Position numbers and translations under genes: made by a program
In this document: one piece after another, positions 42,498-51,438 of the stretch
Position numbering within the stretch: the first letter of the stretch is position 1
How the letters are laid out: each line of letters opens with the position of its first letter
Notes under the pieces: generated by a model
The model's database searches: none
The model's input: only the letters and a program-made list of their open reading frames with translations
Told to the model about the DNA's origin: nothing
Source of the DNA: Sphingosinicella sp942492965
GTDB lineage: Bacteria; Pseudomonadota; Alphaproteobacteria; Sphingomonadales; Sphingomonadaceae
Assembly (NCBI GenBank): GCA_942492965.1
Contig: OW818656.1
Location: forward strand, 3,100,001 to 3,164,000
Direction of reading: 5' to 3'
Length of the DNA stretch: 64,000 nucleotides

Positions 42498-43525
42498 GCG
42501 GCGCGTTCCTTGAGCATATCGAGCGCGACGTCGACGATCATGTCTTCCTGACCGCCGACCATCTTGCGGCGGCCGAGTTCGACGAGGATCGCGCGCGTAT
42601 CGAGCCCATATTCGGTCGCGGCCTTTTCGGCGTGGCGCAGGAAGCTCGAATAGACGCCTGCATAGCCGAGCGTGAGCGTCTCGCGGTCGACGCGCACGGG
42701 GCGGTCCTGCAGCGGGCGGACGAGATCCTCGGCGGCGTCCATCAGCGCGTAGAGATCGCAGCCGTGGTTCCAGCCGTGAACGTCGGCGGCGGCGATGAAC
42801 ACTTCGAGCGGGGCGTTGCCCGCGCCCGCGCCCATGCCCGCGAGGCTCGCATCGACGCGGATCGCGCCGTTCTGCACCGCGACGATGGAGTTGGCGACGC
42901 CGAGCGAGAGGTTGTGGTGCGCGTGGACGCCGCGCTGCGTTTCGGGCTTGAGCACGCGGTCGTAGGCCTGCAGACGCGCGGCATACTGATCCATCGTCAT
43001 GGCGCCGCCGCTGTCGGTGACGTAGACGCAGTGCGCGCCGTAGTCTTCCATCAGCTTGGCCTGTTTCGCGAGGGGCTCGGGCTCGGACATGTGGCTCATC
43101 ATCAGGAAGCCCGAGACGTCCATGCCGAGGCCGCGCGCGTATTCGATGTGCTGCTTCGAAACGTCGGCCTCGGTGCAATGCGTCGCGACGCGCACCGAGC
43201 GCACGCCGAGATCATAGGCGTGCTTGAGGTCGTGGATCGTTCCGATGCCGGGCAGCAGCAGCGTTGTCAGCACGCTGTGCTCCAGCACTTCGGCGACGGC
43301 ACCGATCCAGTCCCAATCGGTATGCGCGCCGAAGCCGTAGTTGAAGGAACTGCCCGAAAGCCCATCGCCGTGCGCGACCTCGATGGCATCGACCTTCGCG
43401 CGGTCGAGTACCTTCGCGATCGCCTTCACATGATCGAGGCCGTACTGATGACGGATGGCGTGCATCCCGTCGCGCAGCGTGACGTCCTGAATGTAGAGCT
43501 TAGTCTCGGTGGGGTCGAAGCTCAT
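42494..43525 (-). CDS. dmpG: 4-hydroxy-2-oxovalerate aldolase
   Basis: 343 residues of the DmpG/BphI/MhpE type. The metal and catalytic residues are seen in TLRDGMHA (Arg18, Asp19, His22) and in HAHHNLSLG; the C-terminal small domain is the one that docks with acetaldehyde dehydrogenase. It splits 4-hydroxy-2-oxovalerate into pyruvate and acetaldehyde, the latter passed through an internal channel to the partner enzyme. It is the last gene of the hydratase - dehydrogenase - aldolase operon, overlapping the dehydrogenase by four bases. Confidence 0.95.
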   Translation of the reverse strand: MSFDPTETKLYIQDVTLRDGMHAIRHQYGLDHVKAIAKVLDRAKVDAIEVAHGDGLSGSSFNYGFGAHTDWDWIGAVAEVLEHSVLTTLLLPGIGTIHDLKHAYDLGVRSVRVATHCTEADVSKQHIEYARGLGMDVSGFLMMSHMSEPEPLAKQAKLMEDYGAHCVYVTDSGGAMTMDQYAARLQAYDRVLKPETQRGVHAHHNLSLGVANSIVAVQNGAIRVDASLAGMGAGAGNAPLEVFIAAADVHGWNHGCDLYALMDAAEDLVRPLQDRPVRVDRETLTLGYAGVYSSFLRHAEKAATEYGLDTRAILVELGRRKMVGGQEDMIVDVALDMLKERAA

Positions 43526-44454
43526 GCGGCCATCCTTTCCGCGATCTTCTCGGCGGTCTTCAATGCCGCGGAGGTCATGATGTCGAGATTGCCCGCGTAG
43601 GCGGGGAGGTAGTGTGCGGCGCCTTCGACTTCGAGGAACACGCTGACCTTGAGGCCGGTGAACTCGCCGTCCATCTCGGGGATCCGCAGCGGACGGTTGG
43701 AGCCGATATGCTCGAACTGCACCTTCTGCTTCATACGGTAGCCGGGCACGTATTTCTGCACTTCGGCGACCATCGCTTCGACGGAAGCCTCGATCGCGGC
43801 CGTGTCGCCATCTTCAGCAAGGCAATAGACCGTATCGCGCATGATGAGCGGCGGTTCGGCGGGATTGAGGATGATGATCGCCTTGCCGCGTGTCGCACCG
43901 CCGACCTCGACGATGGCGCGGCTCGTGGTTTCGGTGAACTCGTCGATGTTGGCGCGCGTGCCGGGGCCTGCGGACTTGGAGGCGATCGACGCGACGATCT
44001 CTCCGTAATGCACCTTCGCGACGCGGTTCACAGCGTTCACGATCGGAATCGTCGCTTGGCCGCCGCAGGTGACCATGTTGACGTTGCGCTCATCGAGGTT
44101 GGCCTCGCCGTTCACCGGCGGGATCGTGAAGGGGCCGATCGCGGCGGGGGTGAGATCGATCACGCGCTTGCCGTGGGCTTGCAGGACTTCGTTGTGCTTC
44201 GCGTGCGCGCCCGCTGATGTGGCATCGAAGACGATCGCGATGTCGGCGAATTCGGGCATGGCGACAAGGCCGTCGATGCCGCCCGCGGTGATCGGCACGC
44301 CCATGCGCTCTGCGCGCTTCAGCCCGTCCGAGTCCGGGTCGATGCCGACGAACGCGCCCATTTCCAGCGTATCCGACAGGCGCATGACCTTGATCATCAG
44401 ATCGGTGCCGATATTGCCTGAACCGATGATCGCGACCTTCACCTTCGCGCTCAT
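43522..44454 (-). CDS. mhpF: Acetaldehyde dehydrogenase (acylating)
   Basis: 310 residues from ATG 44454; upstream in-frame codons read as Arg/His-rich non-protein. NAD-binding GSGNIG at 11-16, catalytic Cys130 in NMVTCGGQATIPI. It converts acetaldehyde, CoA and NAD to acetyl-CoA, bound to the aldolase. Overlaps of four bases with both neighbours couple the three genes in the standard order E-F-G of meta-cleavage operons. Confidence 0.95.
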   Translation of the reverse strand: MSAKVKVAIIGSGNIGTDLMIKVMRLSDTLEMGAFVGIDPDSDGLKRAERMGVPITAGGIDGLVAMPEFADIAIVFDATSAGAHAKHNEVLQAHGKRVIDLTPAAIGPFTIPPVNGEANLDERNVNMVTCGGQATIPIVNAVNRVAKVHYGEIVASIASKSAGPGTRANIDEFTETTSRAIVEVGGATRGKAIIILNPAEPPLIMRDTVYCLAEDGDTAAIEASVEAMVAEVQKYVPGYRMKQKVQFEHIGSNRPLRIPEMDGEFTGLKVSVFLEVEGAAHYLPAYAGNLDIMTSAALKTAEKIAERMAA

Positions 44455-45239
44455 GCGCCTTCCTTTCCATAAGCGAACGAGACGGTGCCGAGCCCGCCGA
44501 TGGTGGCGCGCACACTGTCGCCGGGCTGGATCGGGACCATCGGACCGAGCGCGCCGGTGAGGATGATGTCTCCCGCGCGCAGCGGCTCGCCGTGCGCCGC
44601 GAGGGTCTGCGCAAGCCACGCGGCGGCGTTCAGCGGGTGGCCGAGGCAGGCGCATCCCGCGCCAAGCGAGACGACCGCGCCGTTCACTTCGAGCGCCATG
44701 CCGCAGGTCCAGAGGTCAAGCCCGGCGAGGGGTCTGCGCGTTTCCGAGAGCGCGAACATGGCGGACGAGCCGTTGTCGGCGACGGTGTCGGCGAAGGTGA
44801 TCTTCCAGTCGGCGATGCGGCTGTCGACGATCTCGATGGCGGCTGCGACTTCGGCGACCGCCGCTTCGACATCGGCGCGCGTGATCTCTGGCCCGGCAAG
44901 GTCGCTGCCGAGGATGAGCGCGACTTCCGCCTCCGCCTTGGGCTGGATGAGGCGTCCGGCCGGGATGACGCCGCCGTCGGGGACCTCCATGTCGTCGAAC
45001 AGGACGCCGAAATCGGGCTGATCAACGCCAAGCTGCTGCTGCACGGCCTTTGCGGTCAGCCCCACCTTGCGCCCGACGATGCGGCGTCCGGCGGCTTCCC
45101 AGAAGCGTGTGTTGATCGCCTGAACGGCATAGGCGCCGTCCGCATCGTTCGGCTCCAGTGCATCGCGGAGCGGCGGGATCGTCGATCCCGCATAGGCATC
45201 ACGCAGCCGCGCGGCGGTGGTTTCCAAATCCCGGCCCAA
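44451..45239 (-). CDS. mhpD: 2-oxopent-4-enoate hydratase (2-keto-4-pentenoate hydratase family)
   Basis: 262 residues, FAA-hydrolase fold of the MhpD/DmpE group (4-oxalocrotonate decarboxylase is a close relative and cannot be excluded). Start TTG 45239 has AGGAG eight bases upstream; an ATG at 45246 is out of frame. Acidic metal ligands lie in KAEAEVALIL and IEIVDSRIADWK. It hydrates 2-hydroxypenta-2,4-dienoate to 4-hydroxy-2-oxovalerate. It is first in the operon, divergent from IclR. No ring-cleavage dioxygenase is in the window, so the upper pathway is elsewhere. Confidence 0.9.
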   Translation of the reverse strand: MGRDLETTAARLRDAYAGSTIPPLRDALEPNDADGAYAVQAINTRFWEAAGRRIVGRKVGLTAKAVQQQLGVDQPDFGVLFDDMEVPDGGVIPAGRLIQPKAEAEVALILGSDLAGPEITRADVEAAVAEVAAAIEIVDSRIADWKITFADTVADNGSSAMFALSETRRPLAGLDLWTCGMALEVNGAVVSLGAGCACLGHPLNAAAWLAQTLAAHGEPLRAGDIILTGALGPMVPIQPGDSVRATIGGLGTVSFAYGKEGA

Positions 45240-45273
45240 GATTCATTCTCCTGCTTTTCGCCGCCGACCATAA

Positions 45274-45292
45274 GCGCAAGCGGCAGTTGCGC
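45274..45292. promoter_or_regulatory. Inverted repeat, candidate IclR operator
   Basis: GCGCAA-N7-TTGCGC, perfect 6-bp arms, lies in the 84-base divergent region between the hydratase and the IclR gene. Position and symmetry fit an operator for the IclR regulator; binding is not shown. Confidence 0.5.
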
Positions 45293-45323
45293 ACAGCGAG
45301 GCAAAGGCTCTAGTTCTCATCAG

Positions 45324-46115
45324 GTGAAAAAGGGAATGCCATCCGTTGCCGCGCTGGAGCGGGGCCTTGCGCTGCTCGCGGCTGTCGCGCGCGATGGCGC
45401 GCGGCGATCCACGCTCGATATCGGGCAGGAGCTCGGCCTGCCGATCGCGACCACGCACCGCCTCGCTGCGACACTCGCGAAGGGCGGCTATCTGCACCGG
45501 GTGCGGCGCGGGCATTTCGTGGCGGGTCCGGCGCTGCTCGCGGTGAGCGGTGCGATCTCGGCGCACGCCGCAGCCGCGGAGGCGGCGCGGCCGGTGCTCG
45601 CGAAGCTGGCGCAGCGCACGGGGCTGACGGCGCATCTCGGCCGGCTTGAAAGCAACATGGTGACCTACCTGATCAAGGAAGGCGACGAGGCGGGCCTGTT
45701 CACGCGCGAAGGCATCCAGCTTGAGGCGTATTGTTCGGGCATCGGCAAGGTTCTGCTCGCGCATCTGCCGGGGGAGGAGCAAGCCGAATATCTCGCCAGC
45801 GCGCCGTTCATCGCGTTGACTCCGCGCACGATCACGAACCCGGATGCCTTGCAGCAGGCGTTCGATCGTATCCGCGCGGAGGGATATGCCGTGGATGACG
45901 AGGAGGTGGTTTCCGGCCTCACCTGCCTTGCCGTGCCGGTGCCTGCCGCGCGCGGCGCGGTGACCTTCGCAATATCGCTGTCAGGCAGCGGAAACTGGCC
46001 GGCGCGGCGTACACGCGTGCCGGTGCTCACCCGATTGCAGGATGCGGCGCTGGAGGCGGCGGAGGCCATGGCGCCGTTTGCAGGCCGCCCTGAACTCGCA
46101 CCCTACACGTCCTAG
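45324..46115 (+). CDS. IclR-family transcriptional regulator
   Basis: 263 residues from GTG 45324; ATG 45336 is an alternative and neither has a well-placed ribosome site. The N-terminal winged helix (SVAALERGLALLAAVA ... LPIATTHRLAATLAKGGYL) is followed by the IclR effector domain with the YCSGIGKVLLAHL and LTCLAVPV segments. The effector is probably an aromatic acid or an intermediate. It is divergent from the meta-cleavage operon and likely controls it. Its stop shares CTAG (46112-46115) with the convergent GH130 gene. Confidence 0.9.
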   Translation: MKKGMPSVAALERGLALLAAVARDGARRSTLDIGQELGLPIATTHRLAATLAKGGYLHRVRRGHFVAGPALLAVSGAISAHAAAAEAARPVLAKLAQRTGLTAHLGRLESNMVTYLIKEGDEAGLFTREGIQLEAYCSGIGKVLLAHLPGEEQAEYLASAPFIALTPRTITNPDALQQAFDRIRAEGYAVDDEEVVSGLTCLAVPVPAARGAVTFAISLSGSGNWPARRTRVPVLTRLQDAALEAAEAMAPFAGRPELAPYTS

Positions 46116-47395
46116 GATAATGTCGCGAGCAGGTCGGGGATGCGCATGAAGCCGAAGGCCACCGCGCTGTCGGCGACACCGTAGGGCATGAAAATACAGT
46201 CCCCGTGGCGCATCGCCCCGCAGGTGTAGACGACGTTCGGCACATAACCCTCGCGGTCCTCTTCGGAGGCGGCGAGCAGCGGCGCAGACGAGCGCCCGAG
46301 CACGCGGGAGGGGTCGGTCTTGTCGAGCAGTACGGCGCCGATCGAATATTTGCGCATCGCGCCGACGCCGTGGGTGAGCACGAGCCAGCCTTCGTCGAGC
46401 TCGATGGGGGCGCCGCAGTTCCCGATTTGCAGAAGCTCCCAGGAGTATTTGGGTGTAAGCAGCAGCTTGCCCTCATCCCAATGGGTGAGCGTGTCGGACG
46501 CGATCAGATAGAGATTTTCACCGTCCTGCCGACCGATCATCAAGTAGCGGCCGTCGATCTTGCGCGGAAACAGGCCCATGCCCTTGTTGCGCGCCGCCCG
46601 GCCGGTGAGCGGGGTCAGGTGGAAGCTGCGGAAATCCCGCGTCGAGAGCATCTCGGAGCGGATCTCGCGGCCGTTATAGGCGGTGTAGGTGCCGAGCCAT
46701 TCATGGCTTCCGTCGTCATGTTCGAAGCGCAGCAGGCGCAGGTCCTCAAGGCCGTTGGTCTGCGCGGGGGTGATCGGAAACAGTACGGTGCCCGAAAGCG
46801 TGCTGTCGGCATGGCGATACACGCAGACGGGCCCTTCCTGCAGCCTGTCCTCGGGGCTGCGCGCGTCTGCTGCGGTCGCGAACGGCGGCTGCGGGGCGAG
46901 CTTGAGCTTGCCTTCTGGCCCCAGAATGCCCTCCCGAAAGGCGACTGAGGAAATATGCCCCTCGCCGACGGCGCGCAGCGACAGCACGATGCGCACGCTG
47001 TCCTTTCCAAGGCCGCTCTGATCGACATGCGGCACGACGCTCGGGTTCATGAGCGCGGCGGCGGCATAGCTGTATTCGTGGCAGAAATAGGCACCGATCA
47101 ACTGCCGACGCGCCGCGCTGAGCAGGCATGTATCGAGCGCCAGCGTCGTGGCGACCTCGTCGCAGCGGGTAATGAACACCTTCTGCGTCTGCCAATGCCG
47201 TGCCTCGAAATCGCGCATCACGAGCGCAAGCTCGTCCGCGACCGTCTGCTCGTCGAGCGCGAGCACCGCATCGACGATGCGGCGGCTTCGGCTCGGTGCG
47301 GCGCTCGTCGCCTGCCAGCCGAGGTGGAACGGGCGCACCACAACCCGCGAGGGGTCAGCAGTCAGGCGGAGCGGCAACGTATGGATTGCGTGCAA
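46112..47395 (-). CDS. GH130-family glycoside phosphorylase/hydrolase
   Basis: 427 residues from TTG 47395; no closer ATG exists. It has the five-bladed propeller pattern of GH130 with the GLEDLRLLRF motif (GLEDPRI in classical members), LGTYTAYNG and FPRKIDGRYLMIGR. GH130 enzymes are mostly beta-mannoside phosphorylases, using phosphate to split mannosyl-glucose or mannobiose links. It follows the GT4 gene by 21 bases on the same strand, a pairing that suggests turnover or remodelling of the glycan made by that transferase. No signal peptide is seen, so it acts in the cytoplasm. Confidence 0.85.
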   Translation of the reverse strand: MHAIHTLPLRLTADPSRVVVRPFHLGWQATSAAPSRSRRIVDAVLALDEQTVADELALVMRDFEARHWQTQKVFITRCDEVATTLALDTCLLSAARRQLIGAYFCHEYSYAAAALMNPSVVPHVDQSGLGKDSVRIVLSLRAVGEGHISSVAFREGILGPEGKLKLAPQPPFATAADARSPEDRLQEGPVCVYRHADSTLSGTVLFPITPAQTNGLEDLRLLRFEHDDGSHEWLGTYTAYNGREIRSEMLSTRDFRSFHLTPLTGRAARNKGMGLFPRKIDGRYLMIGRQDGENLYLIASDTLTHWDEGKLLLTPKYSWELLQIGNCGAPIELDEGWLVLTHGVGAMRKYSIGAVLLDKTDPSRVLGRSSAPLLAASEEDREGYVPNVVYTCGAMRHGDCIFMPYGVADSAVAFGFMRIPDLLATLS

Positions 47396-47416
47396 GATGG
47401 GCCCCGTCTCTCCGGC

Positions 47417-49693
47417 TTAGGCGGAGAGTTTTTCCGCCGGGGGCTCTTGTGCCATCGATTGGGCGAATTTCGAAAGCCTGATCATCGCACATGAGGATAA
47501 TTGCAGCGCAAGCAGCGATTCCGCGCCCTGATTGCGGTTGACGCCGACCGGGGTCAGGCCATCGAAACACCCGCCGTCGCTGCGCGTGGCAAGCGGGGTT
47601 CCGTGATCGTTATGGCCGAGGAACCACTGGTAGCAGCTTCGCCCCACCTCGACCCAGTGCCTGTCCGGCGCCACCTCGAAGGCGGCGAGGCAAGCCTCGA
47701 TCGTGGCGTGCGCTTCAAGCGGCTGTTGATCGAACGGCAGCGGGTGCTTGTAGTGACGCCCGAAACTCTCGCTTCCGATCGCGCGGAAATGGCCGGAGGG
47801 GGACGTTTGCCGGTCCACGATCCAGCGGAGGGTGGCAAGGCCGGTTTCGATGAACGCGGGATTCCGCAGGCGCCGCCCGGCCGCCAGAAGCGCTTCGGGA
47901 AGCCGTGCGTTGTCGTAGGCCAGCATCGTCTCGAACCACGCCCAGTCGGGACGGCGCGCAGCATCGAGGATGGCCAGCAACCGGACGCCGGAACGCTCGA
48001 TAAGGTCGCGGGCCATGGCATGATGCGGCACCGCATCGAGCACCGCCACGGCGCCCAGCATTGTGAAGGCCATGGCGCGGGGCGATTCGAGCGTCATGTC
48101 GCGCGCCGCCGTTTCGAAAAGGCGTAGGCCCCACTCCTGGTGTTTGCCGAGCGGCGCTTCGCGCGCCGTGACGCCGAGCGCCCACAGCGCGCGGCCGCAG
48201 CTGTCCTCGGAGCCTTCCTCCTCGCACCACCTGCGGTCGTAGGTCATGAAGTTGCGGAAGCGGCCGCGCGCGGGGTTCCACGCGTGTTGAAGGAAGGCCG
48301 CGTAGACCGAGGTCCAGTGATCGCGCACGGCATCGTCCAGCGCCGGCAGGCGGTGCATGAGGATGAGCGCGCGGGCGTTGTCGTCTGTGCAATAGCCGTG
48401 ATTGCGATCGGCGACGGCAAAGGTGCCGTGCTGAAGCATACCGGTGGCGTCGCTCATCCGCAGCACGGCGCTCGCATCGGGCGGCAGCATGATTTCTGCG
48501 CGCCGCGGCGACAGGCGCGCAGGCTTTTCCTCTTCCGACGCGACAAGGAGCGCATGGGCGCTGCGCGCCAGTTCCGACCACAGCATGGAACGCCCGCGCG
48601 CATAGGCGCGGGCGCTGTAGGCGAGGCGGGTGCGCGTGTGCGACAGCAAGCTCGAAACGGACTCCGCCATGGCGTCGCTGTCGCGGAACGGGACGAGGAT
48701 GCCGTGGTCGGCATCGAGGATTTCCGTTGCGTGCAGATACGGCGTGGACACCACCGGCTTGCCGAGGCCGACGGCATAGCTGAGCGTGCCCGATGTGATC
48801 TGCGCGGGATTCACATAGGGCGTTACATAGATGTCAGCGGCCTGAAGATGATCGAGCAGCTCGTCGCGGGCGACGAACCGGTCGATGAAGGCGATCTGCC
48901 GATCGACCCCAAGCTCCCGCGCCAGCGCGGTGAGCCGCTCGCGGTACGTCTCGCCCTCGGACCGGAGCAGGTTCGGATGCGTCGCGCCGAGCACGACATA
49001 GAGCGCATCGGGGTGCTGCGCCGCGATCGCCGGCATCGCGCGGATCATCGTGTCGATGCCCTTGTCCGGCGCGAGGAGCCCGAAGGTCAGGATGATCTTG
49101 CGCTTTTCCCAGCCGAAGCGCGGCTTCATCGTGTCGGGATCGACGCAGGCGCGGTCGGGAACGCCGTGCGGGATGACGCTGATCCGCCCGGGTGCCACGC
49201 CGTAGCATTCGGAAAGGATGCTGCGTCCGCGCTCCGCCATCACCATGATGCGGCTGCTGCGGGCGAGCAGGGCGTTCATCACGCGGCGCTGGTCCGCATC
49301 GGGATGTTCGAGCACGGTATGGAGCGTGGTGATGAGAGGCAGCGTCGTGCGGGCAAGCAGGTGCAGGATGTAATCCCCGCTGCTCCCCCCGAAAATGCCG
49401 AATTCGTGCTGCAGCCAGATCGCCTGGGCACCGCTTTCCTCAATGGTCCGCGCGGCTTCGGAATAGGCGGGAAGATCCTGGTCGTCCAAGAGGTGGACGT
49501 CGTCGGCATAGGCTTCGTCCGCCGCGCCCTTCATGGCGTAGAGATCGACGCGCAGATCGGGGAAGGCCGCCTTCAGCGCGTTCCGGCAATCGGTGGTGAA
49601 CGTGGCGATGCCGCAGCGGCGCGGCTCGCTGTTGCCGATGAGCGCGATATGCCCGAGTGAAGACGGAAAGAGCGGATCAGCGCGCCCGCCCAT
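47417..49693 (-). CDS. GT4 glycosyltransferase fused to a glycosidase-like C-terminal domain
   Basis: 758 residues (ATG 49693; GTG 49696 also possible), twice the length of a normal GT4 enzyme. Residues about 15-390 are a GT-B fold with FGLLAPDKGIDTMI and the E-rich acceptor region SGTLSYAVGLGKPVVSTPYLHATEIL. From about 405 on, HGTFAVADRNHGYCTDDNARALIL starts an alpha/alpha-barrel (six-hairpin glycosidase-like) domain of unknown activity. The first domain probably adds mannose or glucose from a nucleotide sugar. It overlaps the hemerythrin gene (TGATG) and precedes GH130. Confidence 0.85.
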   Translation of the reverse strand: MGGRADPLFPSSLGHIALIGNSEPRRCGIATFTTDCRNALKAAFPDLRVDLYAMKGAADEAYADDVHLLDDQDLPAYSEAARTIEESGAQAIWLQHEFGIFGGSSGDYILHLLARTTLPLITTLHTVLEHPDADQRRVMNALLARSSRIMVMAERGRSILSECYGVAPGRISVIPHGVPDRACVDPDTMKPRFGWEKRKIILTFGLLAPDKGIDTMIRAMPAIAAQHPDALYVVLGATHPNLLRSEGETYRERLTALARELGVDRQIAFIDRFVARDELLDHLQAADIYVTPYVNPAQITSGTLSYAVGLGKPVVSTPYLHATEILDADHGILVPFRDSDAMAESVSSLLSHTRTRLAYSARAYARGRSMLWSELARSAHALLVASEEEKPARLSPRRAEIMLPPDASAVLRMSDATGMLQHGTFAVADRNHGYCTDDNARALILMHRLPALDDAVRDHWTSVYAAFLQHAWNPARGRFRNFMTYDRRWCEEEGSEDSCGRALWALGVTAREAPLGKHQEWGLRLFETAARDMTLESPRAMAFTMLGAVAVLDAVPHHAMARDLIERSGVRLLAILDAARRPDWAWFETMLAYDNARLPEALLAAGRRLRNPAFIETGLATLRWIVDRQTSPSGHFRAIGSESFGRHYKHPLPFDQQPLEAHATIEACLAAFEVAPDRHWVEVGRSCYQWFLGHNDHGTPLATRSDGGCFDGLTPVGVNRNQGAESLLALQLSSCAMIRLSKFAQSMAQEPPAEKLSA

Positions 49694-50199
49694 CACGCTG
49701 CAATCAGTTTGAGCGTACTCGGCTTCGCCGCGGGGAGGGGCTTTTCGCCCGCCTTGGCCATCAACGCCTGCTTGCGCGCCAGCATTTCATCGCGGAGCGC
49801 GACGAGGTCGACATCCGTCTTGCGGGCCTCCGCGAACATCCCCTCGGACGGGCGCTCTTCCTCGGCGACGTGGTGTTTGATCTCCTCCGCGAGCACGGTC
49901 ACCTTCGCGTCGTAGTACTGCTCGTCGGGGAACGCGTTCTGAAGCTCGTTCACCAGCACCTTGGCGCCATCGTGCTCCACGTAGGCCTCATCGAGCATGT
50001 CGTCCTCGATCTTGCCGCGCAGTGCGGGATAGAAGATTTCTTCCTCGATCATCGTGTGCACCTTCAGCTCGGTGCAGATCTCCTGGACGATGTCCCGCTT
50101 GCGCTTGCTGTCGCTGGCTTTTTCGAAGGCTTCGAACAACGCTTCGACCTTGCGGTGGTCTGCCTTCAGAAGGGCGATCGCATCGGTGTATTCCGCCAT
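49693..50199 (-). CDS. Hemerythrin HHE-domain protein
   Basis: 168 residues from ATG 50199, with AAGGAG eight bases upstream. The di-iron pattern is complete: ADHRKVEALF, TMIEEEIFYPAL after KVH, VEHDGAK, and IKHHVAEEERPSEGMF. Such proteins bind oxygen or nitric oxide or store iron; cytoplasmic, alpha-helical. It is unusual to find it coupled to a glycosyltransferase; it may sense oxygen for the polysaccharide operon (inference). It overlaps the GT4 start by a shared TGATG. Confidence 0.9.
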   Translation of the reverse strand: MAEYTDAIALLKADHRKVEALFEAFEKASDSKRKRDIVQEICTELKVHTMIEEEIFYPALRGKIEDDMLDEAYVEHDGAKVLVNELQNAFPDEQYYDAKVTVLAEEIKHHVAEEERPSEGMFAEARKTDVDLVALRDEMLARKQALMAKAGEKPLPAAKPSTLKLIAA

Positions 50200-50344
50200 G
50201 ACTATATCTCCTTGCCGCACACGATCGCCTCGCGAACGGTGATGAACGCAGCATCGTGTTCATTGTGTGGTTGCCCGGTCAAACGCATGGAGAGCCCGGC
50301 ATGTTCCCCGATTCGCCGCACCTTCTGCTGCGGTGAGCGGGGGA

Positions 50345-51331
50345 TTACTCCGCCGCGCTGGCAGCCGCCGGGTGATCGGCGTAGATGCGCGCGATGACGG
50401 CGCAGACGATGAGCTGGATCTGGTGATAGATCATCAGCGGCAGGATCAGCATCCCGACGAGCGGCGCCGCGAACAGCGCCGCCGCGATCGGCACGCCGCT
50501 CGCCAGGCTCTTCGTGGAGCCGCAGAACACCAGCGCCACCTCATCCGCCCGCGACATGCCGAAGACGCGCGACAGCGCGAGGGAAACCAGCAGCACCGCG
50601 GCGAGCAGCAGCACGGAAAGCCCGGCGATGGTCGCAAGGTCGACACCCGAAACGCGTGACCACAGGCCGCCGACGACCGCCGCGCTGAACGCGGTGTAGA
50701 CGACGAGCAGGATCGAGCCGCGATCGAGCTTGCCGAGGAAGGCCTTGTGGCGATCGACGAAGCGGCCGGTGAAGGGCCGTGACAGGTGCCCGACGATGAA
50801 GGGTATCAGTAGTGTCAGAACCACCGAGCGGATCGCCGCCGCCGTATCGATCTCGCTGCCGGCGCCCTGGGCATGGATCAGCAGCCCGGCGAGCAGGGGC
50901 GCGAGGAACACGCCAATGATGTTGGAAAGCGATGCGCTGCAAACCGCCGCCGCGACATTGCCGTGCCCGATCGACGTGAAGGCGATCGACGACTGGACGG
51001 TGGAAGGCAGCACGGCGAGGAACATGAGGCCCGCCTTGATGTCGGCGGAAACAATGCGGTCCGGCGCCAGCGCGATCCCGAATGCGATCAGCGGGAACAC
51101 GATGTAGGTGACGCCGAGCGCCGACAAGTGCAGCTTCACCGCACCCGCACCGCGCAGGATCGCCTCGCGCGAGAGCTTGGCGCCGTGCATGAAGAACAGC
51201 AGCATGATGGCGAGCCGCGTGGCGATCGCAAAGGCTTCTGCAGCCTCGCCGCGGCAGGGCAGCACGCTTGCAACGGCGACAACGGCGAAAAGCGCGAGCG
51301 TGAACCCGTCCGGGCGCAACTTGACCAGCAT
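50345..51331 (-). CDS. Bile acid:sodium symporter-like transporter (SBF-like)
   Basis: 328 residues with about nine to ten hydrophobic helices, matching the SBF-like (PF13593-type, YfeH/Rch1) subgroup of the bile acid/arsenite transporter superfamily. Gly/Ser-rich stretches such as LPSTVQSSIAFTSIGHGN and CGSTKSLASG are the crossover motifs that bind sodium in the family. The substrate is unknown. It lies between the GT2 synthase and the hemerythrin gene on the same strand, with 107- and 145-base gaps, so it may be its own unit. Confidence 0.85.
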   Translation of the reverse strand: MLVKLRPDGFTLALFAVVAVASVLPCRGEAAEAFAIATRLAIMLLFFMHGAKLSREAILRGAGAVKLHLSALGVTYIVFPLIAFGIALAPDRIVSADIKAGLMFLAVLPSTVQSSIAFTSIGHGNVAAAVCSASLSNIIGVFLAPLLAGLLIHAQGAGSEIDTAAAIRSVVLTLLIPFIVGHLSRPFTGRFVDRHKAFLGKLDRGSILLVVYTAFSAAVVGGLWSRVSGVDLATIAGLSVLLLAAVLLVSLALSRVFGMSRADEVALVFCGSTKSLASGVPIAAALFAAPLVGMLILPLMIYHQIQLIVCAVIARIYADHPAAASAAE

Positions 51332-51438
51332 GGCGACTCCCGATCCGGCGGCGTTAGCGCTGGCGTTTTATGTCAGGGGCCGTGCGTTTCACAATATGCA
51401 CGCAGTCGGCGGTCCGTAAATCTGCAAAGCCCGGACGT

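Noticed and set aside
42359..43600. Long plus-strand frame opposite the aldolase gene
   Set aside because: Antisense shadow of a gene with clear DmpG motifs; no start signal and no recognisable fold.
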